Shown here piece by piece: positions 8,659-17,100 of a stretch of 64,000 nt of DNA (the first letter of the stretch is position 1; every line of letters starts with the position of its first letter). The notes under the pieces were generated by a model. It searched no databases. It saw nothing but the letters and a program-made list of their open reading frames with translations, and was not told the origin of the DNA. A program made the position numbers and the translations under genes. Origin of the DNA: Porphyridium purpureum (Eukaryota; Rhodophyta; Bangiophyceae; Porphyridiales; Porphyridiaceae); the NCBI GenBank assembly GCA_008690995.1, contig VRMN01000001.1:558001-622000 (forward strand). The letters run 5' to 3'.

Positions 8659-9333
8659 ATGGGTGGAATGGGGCGTGTGCACGAGTGCGAGTTATTGCAG
8701 CGACGGCCCGCGGGCGCGGCGTTGCTGGACTTGAGCGCGGTGCCCAAGTACCGCTCCGCGAGCCACGAGATGCGCAAGCTCAAGTTTTGCGTCCACCGGC
8801 TCGAGGAAGCAAATATGTTTTACGACACAGACAGGTTTTGGTTCCTGAAGCCGCGCAAGGTGTGGCACGCGCTCATGTACGACCCGGAGGAGTACGAAGC
8901 GAACATGACGCCGGTATCGGCCGACGCAGAGGACGAACTTGCGAGCTGTGACTCGGCGCGAAGGCCAGAGACCGTGCGTTCCAAGCACAGCGCCGCGGCC
9001 GTCAGGAACGCCGCGGCGAACGAGGTAAGGATTGAGATGACTCCCGTGCGACCGGGCCAATGGGAGGACGTGTATGCCGCAAAGGCAGGTCAAATGGATG
9101 AGTCATTAGCGGGAACGTATTCATTTCGCGTCATGGGTAGACGCATGGAAGTAAGCCCGTTCGAACTGATCGTGGCGATCTTTCTGCTCAGCATGCTGGT
9201 GTATACCTTCTTCCCAGCGAACGGCTCGGCAGGCGTCGCCTCATTGGTGTCGCGAACGAGCGCGCTTACTCAGTGGGCGACGCGATGGAAGGAGGGTTCG
9301 GAGGGAGTGCTCCGGGCCAGCGCGACCAAGTGA
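8659..9333 (+). CDS. Unknown protein with one C-terminal membrane segment
   Basis: The 224-residue product is not one I recognise. The first 75 residues look folded (KFCVHRLEEANMFYDTDRFWFLKPRKVWHAL, split here as FWFLKPRKVWHAL after aromatic-rich DTDRF). Residues 80-125 are low complexity and Ala/Arg/Glu-rich. A conserved-looking SFRVMGRRMEVSPFEL segment leads into one strong hydrophobic helix at about residues 170-190 (ELIVAIFLLSMLVYTFF), followed by a short tail of about 35 residues. This suggests a protein anchored in a membrane near its C-terminus with the bulk in the cytosol. It ends 157 bp before the convergent GNAT gene. Codon use matches its neighbours, supporting a real gene. Confidence 0.7.
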   Translation: MGGMGRVHECELLQRRPAGAALLDLSAVPKYRSASHEMRKLKFCVHRLEEANMFYDTDRFWFLKPRKVWHALMYDPEEYEANMTPVSADAEDELASCDSARRPETVRSKHSAAAVRNAAANEVRIEMTPVRPGQWEDVYAAKAGQMDESLAGTYSFRVMGRRMEVSPFELIVAIFLLSMLVYTFFPANGSAGVASLVSRTSALTQWATRWKEGSEGVLRASATK

Positions 9334-9490
9334 CCGCCGACGCTCTTTTCTTATTTATACTAATCTTGAAGTTGGCAGAAGAGGTCGCCATTGCGACACG
9401 AGCGGTATTCGTCTGTGTTGTGGCGACAGCTATCACTTCATGCGAGAGGCATGTACAAATATTCGAATAAACAAAAGTTTAAGATCCAGC

Positions 9491-10168
9491 TCACGCAAGC
9501 GCCTTTTCCATGAGGACAAAGTCAAAATCGTGCTCAGTCACGAGCTGCTCGCCCTTATCCATCATGAATTTGCGCGCCGGACGCCGGGCGGTCCCGAGCT
9601 GGTATCCCAGCCGTGTGTACCACGCAATGATGTCAGCGCGCGGTTCGAGAACATCCAGCGCCATGCGATGCAGCCCTAGCTGCTGCCGGCAAAACTGCTC
9701 AGCAAAGAGAACGAGCGCACGCCCGAGGCCCCGACTCTGCAAGACCGGCTCTACAGAAAGCAGCCCGATGTATCCTGCGGGCGCTCGTTCTGGCGGCAGC
9801 GGCCCGATCACAGTGTCACGCACCGCGCCCGTCTTAACACTCGCAACAATCCTGCCCCCCAGCTCACCCACAAACAACACGACATCGCGGTCATCCATGT
9901 ACATCCTCAAGCGCTCGCGAGTCACACGAAGCCCCGCAATCAACTGCGCCTCATGCGTCCAGCTGTCTGTCGACCGGTAACACCGATTCACCAGCGCCGC
10001 CAGCTCGTCCAGCTCCACATCGCTCACGCGCTCAGGATCTAACCGGCGCAACCGCACGCGCTCCTGCCCCGCAGGCAGCTCCACTTCCACCTCCGTTCCC
10101 ATCTTCACATCGTCCCTCCCCACATCCCCTCCCTTCCACCAACCATACGCACGCCCCACCCTCGCCAT
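9491..10168 (-). CDS. GNAT family N-acetyltransferase
   Basis: The 225-residue product has the GCN5-related acetyltransferase signature: GYIGLLSVEPVLQSRGLGRAL is the motif A acetyl-CoA loop (consensus Q/RxxGxG/A), preceded by a VVLFVGELGGRIVASV beta hairpin and followed by MALDVLEPRADIIAWYTRLGYQ, the classic motif B ending in YxRLGY. It would acetylate an amine using acetyl-CoA; the substrate is unknown. The first in-frame ATG is at 10168, but the ATG at 10102 (MGTEVEVELP) is an equally plausible start because the extra 22 residues are poorly structured. It is divergent from the tRNA-Val gene, whose first base lies 81 bp from the longer start. Confidence 0.85.
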   Translation of the reverse strand: MARVGRAYGWWKGGDVGRDDVKMGTEVEVELPAGQERVRLRRLDPERVSDVELDELAALVNRCYRSTDSWTHEAQLIAGLRVTRERLRMYMDDRDVVLFVGELGGRIVASVKTGAVRDTVIGPLPPERAPAGYIGLLSVEPVLQSRGLGRALVLFAEQFCRQQLGLHRMALDVLEPRADIIAWYTRLGYQLGTARRPARKFMMDKGEQLVTEHDFDFVLMEKALA

Positions 10169-10248
10169 CCAAACCGAAAATTGCTTGTATGAATATATAA
10201 TTACATTAAAATTTTCGCTCTCACCACAGCATCGACGTGCTCGAGAAA

Positions 10249-10370
10249 GCCCCTGTGGCGCAGTGGTATGACGCAAACCTTTTGGAACGCCTGAGGGTTT
10301 ACGGTCTTGGTCGCTCTAGCGCAGCAGCTTTACACGCTGAAGGTCATGGGATCGAAACCCATCAGGAGTA
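10249..10370 (+). tRNA. tRNA-Val(UAC) with a probable D-loop intron
   Basis: A tRNA-Val folds from 10249-10370 if about 47 nt inside the D-loop are removed. Acceptor 10249-10255 pairs with 10363-10369 (one C-A mismatch, one G-U); D-stem GCGC 10258-10261 pairs perfectly with GCGC 10319-10322; anticodon stem 10324-10328/10336-10340 (outermost pair G-A mismatched) with loop TTTACAC and anticodon TAC at 10331-10333; variable loop AGGTC; T-stem ATGGG/CCCAT perfect with loop ATCGAAA. Box A (TGGCGCAGTGG) and box B (GGATCGAAAC) both match consensus. There is no intron at the usual 37/38 site. The anticodon arm through variable loop matches eukaryotic tRNA-Val closely. D-loop introns are documented in nuclear tRNAs of Cyanidioschyzon. 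The acceptor mismatch is the main weakness; a pseudogene is possible. Confidence 0.72.
10268..10314 (+). other. Proposed D-loop intron of tRNA-Val
   Basis: Removing roughly these 47 nt leaves a D-loop of normal size (AGTGGT plus TCTA). The segment can form a hairpin, AAACC (10275-10279) with GGTTT (10296-10300). Exact splice points are uncertain by a few bases; I could not derive a clean bulge-helix-bulge by hand. Confidence 0.5.
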
Positions 10371-10420
10371 TGCTTGTTGAAAATGACACCACGCGCACGT
10401 TGGGACTGTGAAAATTTTAA

Positions 10421-10428
10421 TTTTTTTT
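10421..10428 (+). terminator. T8 tract, likely RNA polymerase III terminator
   Basis: A T4 run at 10415-10418 and a T8 run at 10421-10428 follow the tRNA-Val by about 45-50 nt and would stop Pol III. The rest of 10371-10717 holds no gene that I can support. Confidence 0.55.
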
Positions 10429-10717
10429 GGCGTTTGGGAGGAGAAAAAGATAATTTTTTGCGCCGTCGTGCGGGGAGAACTGGGAAAGGTTCGACAGCTT
10501 GAGAATATTGATCGCTCGGTGACTGGACAGCGACGTGTCGTGGTGCACACGCGTGGTGTGGCATGTCGTGGCGCTCGGCGTCGCGGCATCAGTGCGTGTG
10601 GGTGGTTCGGGGATACATACAATTTGGTGCGCGGTCTCCTCTGTCTCAACGCTGTGCAGAGGCTGTTCAGTAAGGACGAGCGTCGTGCGGTGGCGCGGGC
10701 TGGCCAAGGGTCGTGGT

Positions 10718-12691
10718 ATGCGTGGCGGCTGTGGCTGCGTATGGAACGTAAAGAGAGGAGCGTGGCGCGCGTTCGGTGTGGTGGCTGCGGCGGCGGCGCC
10801 GCCGACAGCTTCGGCGGCGTATTCGGCGACCGCGCCGACGACGCGCACGACGGCGGTACACGGCGTCGCCGCTTCGACACGTTCTCATGCGCAGGCTCGT
10901 GTTGGCGCGGCATCCGCCGCGCCGTACACGCAACAGGAGTTCGAGCATGCCATGGTGCGCTTGGACCGCAGAGCACTGCGAGGTCGTCGCAAGGTGGCCG
11001 TTGCTGTGTTGGGAGACGCGCCGTCGGTGGCCATGGCAATGCTGGCGCACCGCATGTGTGCAGCAAGCGGCGCGCCGCCGCCCGTCGCGCTCATTGCGCA
11101 TGCAGGGATCGCCCTGTACGAGCCGCGCGACAACCTGGTCGGTGAGCGCAAGAGGCGTCTGTACATTGACCGCGTTGAAGCATCGCTCGTCGCGGCCAAC
11201 ATCCATGTGCATCGCTTCAGCATACGCAAACATCCTGGCGCTGCGCCGGGATTTGCGCTTGAGCAAGTGTATGCGGCCGAGGCGTATCGGCTCGGCTGCA
11301 GTCGCATCTTGTTCGCCAAGACGGCAGACCGATTTGCGCTGCATTTGCTGCGGCGCTACGCCGACTTCAATCCAGACCTGCGCGACCTCGCGGAGTACCT
11401 CAGTCCAAGCGGCCGCGTTTTGACGGCGCTCGACGAGACGGTCATCGATAAGATGTACCCTTTCTTCGAGGAATGGAACCTCACCTCGCGGTACCCGCAC
11501 ATGTGGAGCCCGCGCGCGCCGTCCCGTTTCGAGTTGTTCTGTGAAAGAGAGGGGCTTTTTTACCACGAGCATGCGAATCTCGTCGACTCTGATTACCTGT
11601 CCGAGCTAGTGGTGCGCGACATCCTAGAGCGCCATTCGCAACATGCCATGGAGCGCACGGTCCAAGCTGCGTGGATCATTCTCAAACACGTGCAGCGAAT
11701 CGAAACTGCCATGCAGACAATGACACGCGACGCCCTAGCGCGTTCCGTGCTTCATACGGATGTGGCAGGCTTCTTTGTGGTAGACGCGAGGTACTTCACG
11801 AGCCGACTGGCCCGCGATCCGGTTCGAGCAGAACACTTGCGCAGAGCATTTGTCACGCCTCGAAACTTTAACGCGCCGTTACGAACGATGGCGATTCGCA
11901 TGCTCACTGATCTCATCCGCACAGTCTCACCCAAAATGTACCCAGTGAAGACGTCCAAGGTCTCTCTGCTGTACGAGTTTCTGTATGAAGGCAAGGCCGG
12001 GACGCGGAACAAGGCCCTGGACGGCAAGGAGCGCAACACTCTCATTGGAAATGCGCGAGTTATCCGACGCTACCGGCCAAACGGTGAAAGATCCGGTAGC
12101 GTGCCATTCGTCATGGCGGACGGCAAAGTCGCGAGCATCCACGACTTACTTATTTGTAGAACGAAACCGTCGATGCACGAGATGAAGCAAAGCGCAAAAC
12201 TTATTGCAGTCAATGACGTTCGCTCATGGGACAATCGCTTTGTTGTGGGCGTGCGCGAGTGCGGCGCGATGCCATTCGCTCCGCACGAGACGGCAGCGGC
12301 CGTCGCGGCACGGTACCTCCAAGCCGACTGGGGTGGCGACCGCAGCAGAGAACTCACTTTCGAGAACGAGGTGGCGCGTGTTCAGCCTGCGCTTGACGCC
12401 AACGAACGCGTGTATCTGGTTCGTTTCTGCATCGATCGGGATCTCCGGGAGCTAGCCAGGCTTGCGCCAGGCTGCCTAAAGTCAAAAATACCGCGCTATG
12501 TGCGGTACACTCTCCCGGTGTTTGTCGAGTACCAAGGATCAGGCTTGAAGTATGGAAGACTGGCCGCTATTCCGCACCTCGGGTACCGCGCAGACCCTGA
12601 AATGGTGTTCTGCTGCTATTCTTACCCTTGGTTTTCGGCAATGCCTCAGGACGCGCTGTTCCCACAACTTCACAATGACGACGACTTGTAG
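10718..12691 (+). CDS. TilS/MesJ-like protein with degenerate PP-loop, probably organellar
   Basis: The 657-residue product follows the order of bacterial tRNA(Ile)-lysidine synthetase (TilS): a Rossmann strand (KVAVAVLGDAPSVAMAML), a HVHRFSI strand, an EQVYAAEAYRLGCSRILFAK block, PSRFELFCEREGLFYHE (TilS: domain with short insert), YLSELVVRDILERH and then a C-terminal part ending VIRRYR. TilS converts C34 of tRNA-Ile(CAU) to lysidine with ATP. Here the ATP-binding SGGxDS motif reads LGDAPS, so synthetase activity looks lost or changed. The first about 60 residues are Ala/Arg/Thr-rich with almost no acids, like a transit peptide. An additional C-terminal region of about 200 residues is unknown. 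The frame is open upstream to a GTG at 10535; the first ATG is at 10718. Confidence 0.55.
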   Translation: MRGGCGCVWNVKRGAWRAFGVVAAAAAPPTASAAYSATAPTTRTTAVHGVAASTRSHAQARVGAASAAPYTQQEFEHAMVRLDRRALRGRRKVAVAVLGDAPSVAMAMLAHRMCAASGAPPPVALIAHAGIALYEPRDNLVGERKRRLYIDRVEASLVAANIHVHRFSIRKHPGAAPGFALEQVYAAEAYRLGCSRILFAKTADRFALHLLRRYADFNPDLRDLAEYLSPSGRVLTALDETVIDKMYPFFEEWNLTSRYPHMWSPRAPSRFELFCEREGLFYHEHANLVDSDYLSELVVRDILERHSQHAMERTVQAAWIILKHVQRIETAMQTMTRDALARSVLHTDVAGFFVVDARYFTSRLARDPVRAEHLRRAFVTPRNFNAPLRTMAIRMLTDLIRTVSPKMYPVKTSKVSLLYEFLYEGKAGTRNKALDGKERNTLIGNARVIRRYRPNGERSGSVPFVMADGKVASIHDLLICRTKPSMHEMKQSAKLIAVNDVRSWDNRFVVGVRECGAMPFAPHETAAAVAARYLQADWGGDRSRELTFENEVARVQPALDANERVYLVRFCIDRDLRELARLAPGCLKSKIPRYVRYTLPVFVEYQGSGLKYGRLAAIPHLGYRADPEMVFCCYSYPWFSAMPQDALFPQLHNDDDL

Positions 12692-12872
12692 CCGTCTGGT
12701 GAATCGACCTGACTGTGCAAGTGCGATGAATGAGACTCTCTGATTAGGATTCACTTTCTTTTCCTTTTATGATTTTGGACAACGGCGCATAGCTCAAGTC
12801 TGTGCTTGCTCGGCCTTTGTGTAGTAGTAAGTGTACAAACGTAGATCTTTCTGTAAAATCATGGTTACATAA

Positions 12873-13886
12873 TTACCTCCTCCTCGGTGCGACCAAAGCT
12901 TCGGGCGGTCTTTCAACGGGTTGAACGATGCCAACGGTCGGCGCAAATACCCTTCGCCGCTTCCTTGCACCAACAAGCAGCGGCACATGAGCTGCTGCTG
13001 CATTGCCTGGACTTTCACTTTCAACTTCCGAATCAGACGACACCCCGTGTAAATGCTGACGCTGATGCTTCTGTATTTGCTTTTTCTTGCGTTTCTGAAG
13101 GTATTCCTTACGCTTCGGGCGTATTGTGCGATCAGCGCGGATACTTTCCAGCTCAGCCTGCTTCACTTGACGCTGAAGTCGCTCGTCAAACTCGTGCAGC
13201 GATTCGGAGGCGCCAATACGTACCGATTTGATGTTTCTTTCTCGAATTTCCTGATGAGCCTTTTCCTTTTCCTTTTCGGTCCGGATAGATGCATCGGATG
13301 CAAGCATTTTTGCCGTTCCTCGGTCAAGGTCTGGCACCCTACTGCTCATACTAAGATGGCCATTGCCGCCTTCACGGTCAGCCGGAGTATTCGTGTTGGG
13401 TCTGCGCTGACTCTGGTTGTTCGATACAAAGTCTGCGTCCTTATCGTGCTGCTTTGCCCACTGAGCTAACTCCATTAAGCGCTGCATCTTGCGCGGCATT
13501 TTTTCAGCGCTGATGTCAAGCCGCCGCGGGTCAAGCTGCTCAACGGGCACCTTCCCGTACACGATGCCCTTGCCGCGACCGTTCACAATATCCAAATCCA
13601 TATCCTGACCTTTCCTTCCCTTCGCGACATGCTGCCGCTTTCGCGCAAAGACAGCATGCTCGTGCTCATACTCGACTTCATTTTCGTCCCTGTCAGACGC
13701 GTCCGCGCCCTGCCCCTGTGGCACTGTGGGTGTCGAGCCGTCACGTCGAGTGTTGCGTGGGTCGCGCGTCTGCCAGTCGGGTTTCCCTCGCTCTCCCCCC
13801 TTTCTATGCGACTTGTTGAGCCCAGACTTCTTGTTCTTCTTGATTCGTCCGCCGCGCGGAAGCCGCCGGTTCACCTTTTTGGGCAT
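12873..13886 (-). CDS. Basic, coiled-coil nucleolar-type protein (CCDC137-like)
   Basis: The 337-residue product is very basic, with an N-terminal KRK-rich segment (MPKKVNRRLPRGG, then KKNKKSG) that looks like a nuclear/nucleolar signal. Residues about 190-290 are helical and charged: EKEKEKAHQEIRERN, ESLHEFDERLQRQVKQ and RPKRKEYLQKRKKKQ. The last two blocks resemble CCDC137-type proteins, in which a 'SxxxFxxRxxxE' helix precedes an arginine/lysine-rich RKxYLxxRK helix; those are nucleolar chromosome-periphery proteins. Assignment is tentative. The first ATG is at 13886 (a GTG at 13904 is upstream). It is divergent from midasin, a ribosome assembly factor, across 304 bp, which fits a nucleolar role but does not prove it. 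Confidence 0.6.
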   Translation of the reverse strand: MPKKVNRRLPRGGRIKKNKKSGLNKSHRKGGERGKPDWQTRDPRNTRRDGSTPTVPQGQGADASDRDENEVEYEHEHAVFARKRQHVAKGRKGQDMDLDIVNGRGKGIVYGKVPVEQLDPRRLDISAEKMPRKMQRLMELAQWAKQHDKDADFVSNNQSQRRPNTNTPADREGGNGHLSMSSRVPDLDRGTAKMLASDASIRTEKEKEKAHQEIRERNIKSVRIGASESLHEFDERLQRQVKQAELESIRADRTIRPKRKEYLQKRKKKQIQKHQRQHLHGVSSDSEVESESPGNAAAAHVPLLVGARKRRRVFAPTVGIVQPVERPPEALVAPRRR

Positions 13887-14190
13887 CGTGCCGCAGACAC
13901 TCACGGCGCAATCGCACCTTCGATACCTCTCTCCTTCGCCTTTGCGGTGTCCTTTCCCCTTCAGCGCCGCAGCACGACCACGCGCGCGCGCCGCACACCG
14001 CGCCGGTTCATTCCACCACTGTACTTTTTATTAGATAAAAACATGTGTTTTATGACCAGTACCGTAAACGGCTAATCGGTTAGTACAAGAACGAAACCGC
14101 TCAAGCGGGACAAAAGCGGCAGCCGAAATCGACGCCGGCGGTTATGGCATTGGTGCTGGTGGTGGTGGAGCTGGTGCATGCACGCGTATC
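13887..14190. other. Shared divergent promoter of CCDC137-like and midasin genes
   Basis: This 304-bp spacer has one ACTGTACTTTTT motif (14018-14029) about 130 bp upstream of the CCDC137-like ATG and 160 bp upstream of midasin, followed by an AT-rich stretch. A pyrimidine/purine GGTGCTGGTGGTGG run precedes the midasin ATG. Confidence 0.55.
14018..14029 (+). promoter_or_regulatory. ACTGTACTTTT motif
   Basis: The second flavour of the window's recurrent CTGTAC element, with a T-run on the 3' side; the same form precedes the K+ channel gene at 33637-33647. Confidence 0.45.
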
Positions 14191-17100
14191 ATGGACGACG
14201 CGGAGCCGGCAGTGGTCTCAGCACTGCGCGAGATATGGCGCGCAGCGAGTGTGCAGGATGTGACGGGTGTGAGCTGGGCGCGCGCTCGTGCGGAGGGCGC
14301 GCACAGCCGAGCGCAGATGGTGGCGTGGCTCGCGCAGCACGTGACGCAGGAGCTCGCCCAGGGCATTGTGCAGCAGCCCGACGCCCCGGTGGAAGAAAAC
14401 CAGAACACGCATGCAGTCCTGCTGGTGCGTAGGTTGTATGAGGTGCTGTGCCACCTGCGCGAAATGGAGATTCTGGCGCTGTGTGCGCACATTCAACAAT
14501 TCGCTCGCGTAGCATTGGTGCGAAGCTCAGTGGCTTCGAGCCATGCGGTTGCTCCTTTGGATGCGTCATCATTTCCTCTTTGGAGACACGTGTGGGCTAT
14601 TCTCGCGCGAGCAGGTGCCGTGCTATCAGGTCTGCCCGCATTCGGCGCCATGGTGCTTGATTTGCTGAGTGTGTTGCACAGAAATAATACTGACTTGGAT
14701 ATTCTGCGCTGCATTGGATTCAGAGAATGCGCGCTACTCGCATTTTCATGCGGCGCGAGGCTGCGCCATCGGCTGCCGTGCGACCTCTTACTTCTCTCCG
14801 CGTCGACTTTCCAGTCGCACGCGCTACACGATCACGCAGCGAACTCGGAGAAAGCGTATTCGCGCATAGCGCTTGGATACATTTGGGGGAATGGCGCCAT
14901 CATGCCAGGATGCCTCGATTCAGACCTTGAACTGGAATCCGTCCACGGTGATTTGGACCCGTGGACGGAATTCTCAGAGGCGGAGAAGTGCCGCGGAACG
15001 GTGCTGGGTCCTCATCCAGACAGTGCGGAAAGCAGCAGCACAATTGATATTCAGCGAGTAGATAGCGATCATGCGTTCCATGAGGAAAGAGAAATCAGGG
15101 AAGCGTATCGGCTTGGCGGGACTCTCGTGGTATCGCATGTGTCCATCCCGCTTCCTCTGCACGCCTTGGTGCTTCCCATGCACGAAGCTTTGCCGGGAGT
15201 GCGGAATGATTCCGGGTCACTTAGCGGCCGGCGTTCGGACGCAAACAAGGCTGCGGCGACTTCTGGTCGTCCCGCAGACACTTTTATTCTGACGGGAGAC
15301 TTTGAACGCGCACTGCAGGGCTTGGTTCAGGCGGCGAGTGTGGGGCGACCTACTTTGCTCTACGGGCCCGCAGGCAGCGGTAAGACTGCCCTGCTCCGGC
15401 ATCTGGATACAGCACGACAACGGCATGGCTTTGCGCCAATGATGAAGCTGCACGTGGACGGCATGTGGTACAATGAGGACGAGATGAAGGCGCTGCTTGG
15501 CGCAGTCGTCCCTGTGGGCGCTGGCAACTTTGAATGGCGCGCAGGCCCCATTGGGCAGGCTATCATGGACGGAAGAGGCTTGGTGCTCGAAGGTGTGAGC
15601 GGGGAGTCTGCGCTGGCGTCGCTCAGTGCGGGCACCCTTTTGTTCCAGCTCACGGAGCTTCGTCCTGGCGGAATGATAATGACCAGCGGCAACGGCGAGT
15701 GGATCACCGCGGCGCAAGGTTTCTTTCTTGTTGTTACGCAAACCATCTCCTCCAGTACTGGCGCAGATGTACTAGTACACAGTCGCCAGGGCAAGAATCA
15801 CACATCAGCGCACGCGCATGCGCTCGCCTACATGCACATGCACCCCATGGGTGGGCGAGTCAGCGCCTTCTCGTGGCTTCCAGTGCCACTTGCTGGCCTG
15901 AGCGACGAACAGACTCGCACGGTCTTGCTGGCGCGGTTCCCGGCACTCGAACCGGCGTTGGATCGTATTCTTGTCAGCGTGCACAATGTGCGAGCCGCAC
16001 TCTGTGGAGCAGCAGTGCGTCTGGAGCGAACAGGTTTGGACAGCTCGGTGCGCGTGCCGGGTATGCGAGAATTGGTGGCGTTGTGTGGCCGTATCGATGC
16101 TCTGCGCCTACAACAACGTCTCGAGCCAGAGCTCGCTGCATGTGAATCGGTGGATGTGCTTTCATGCTGGCCTCTTTCGCCCGAGCTCAGTACGCGCTTA
16201 GTCTCAGCTGTGTGTGACGCATGGAGCCTCCCGCCTGTATTTGCGCGGCAGATAAATTCAACATACAAGCCGTCCATTCTATGCGTGTGCAGTGCTGGTG
16301 GCTCCGGTCCAAGTCTGTATCCAGGTACAGAATCGGATCCGCTTCATGCAGTCGATTCGTCATCAGATCCGAAGCCGCGTTGGGACATGCATGTCGGGCG
16401 CGCGGTGTGCGCTCTTGGTGGCGCCGCACGCGAAGCAGCGGCCACCGCAGCAGCAGAGCTCGATGATGCACAAGCCGCTAGTCTCGGTGAGTGGCTGATG
16501 CTGCATGGAACCACCAAAGCCGGACCAGCTGGTACTGGGTTTTCGTGTACAAGCGCATCCTTGCGACTGCTCGAACGGCTGATGTGCTGCGTACAACACA
16601 AGGAGCCGGCCTTACTCGTGGGTGAGTCCGGCTGCGGCAAGACAACATCGGTCCAAGCGATGGCTCGGCTTTGTGGCGCCGAGCTGGTGGTGCTCAACAT
16701 GTCGCAAAAGACAGACGTTGCCGAATTGGTGGGTGGCTTTCGGCCGGTAGAGCCCGAGCGGGACGTCCACGAACTCGTTGTACTGGCGGAGCCGCTGCTT
16801 GCTGCGTCGCTCAGCGTGCACAAGAATGCCCGCTTTTTTGACGCACTGCGGAAAGCTGTGCGAAAAAAGCAATACGTGCGCGCGGTGCGTTTGCTACAGG
16901 GAGCGCTCGAGCAGCCTCAATTGCAGTCTCAGCTACGTGAATCGCAGGATCCGATCGTCCGACGCAGATTTGCAAGCATTCAGTCCGACTTGCAGGCGCT
17001 CGCGTACCACTTTGGTCCGCAGCTCCAATGGCAGCTGCAAATGGAAGAGCATGAGAAGGGCACTGGCAGCACGGAGGACGCAACCGATGAAAAGGATAGC

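Noticed and set aside
10249-10300. Reading the first half of the tRNA as an uninterrupted tRNA-Met-like gene
   Set aside because: The following bases do not form an anticodon arm; only skipping the D-loop insert gives a full cloverleaf with the downstream T-arm.
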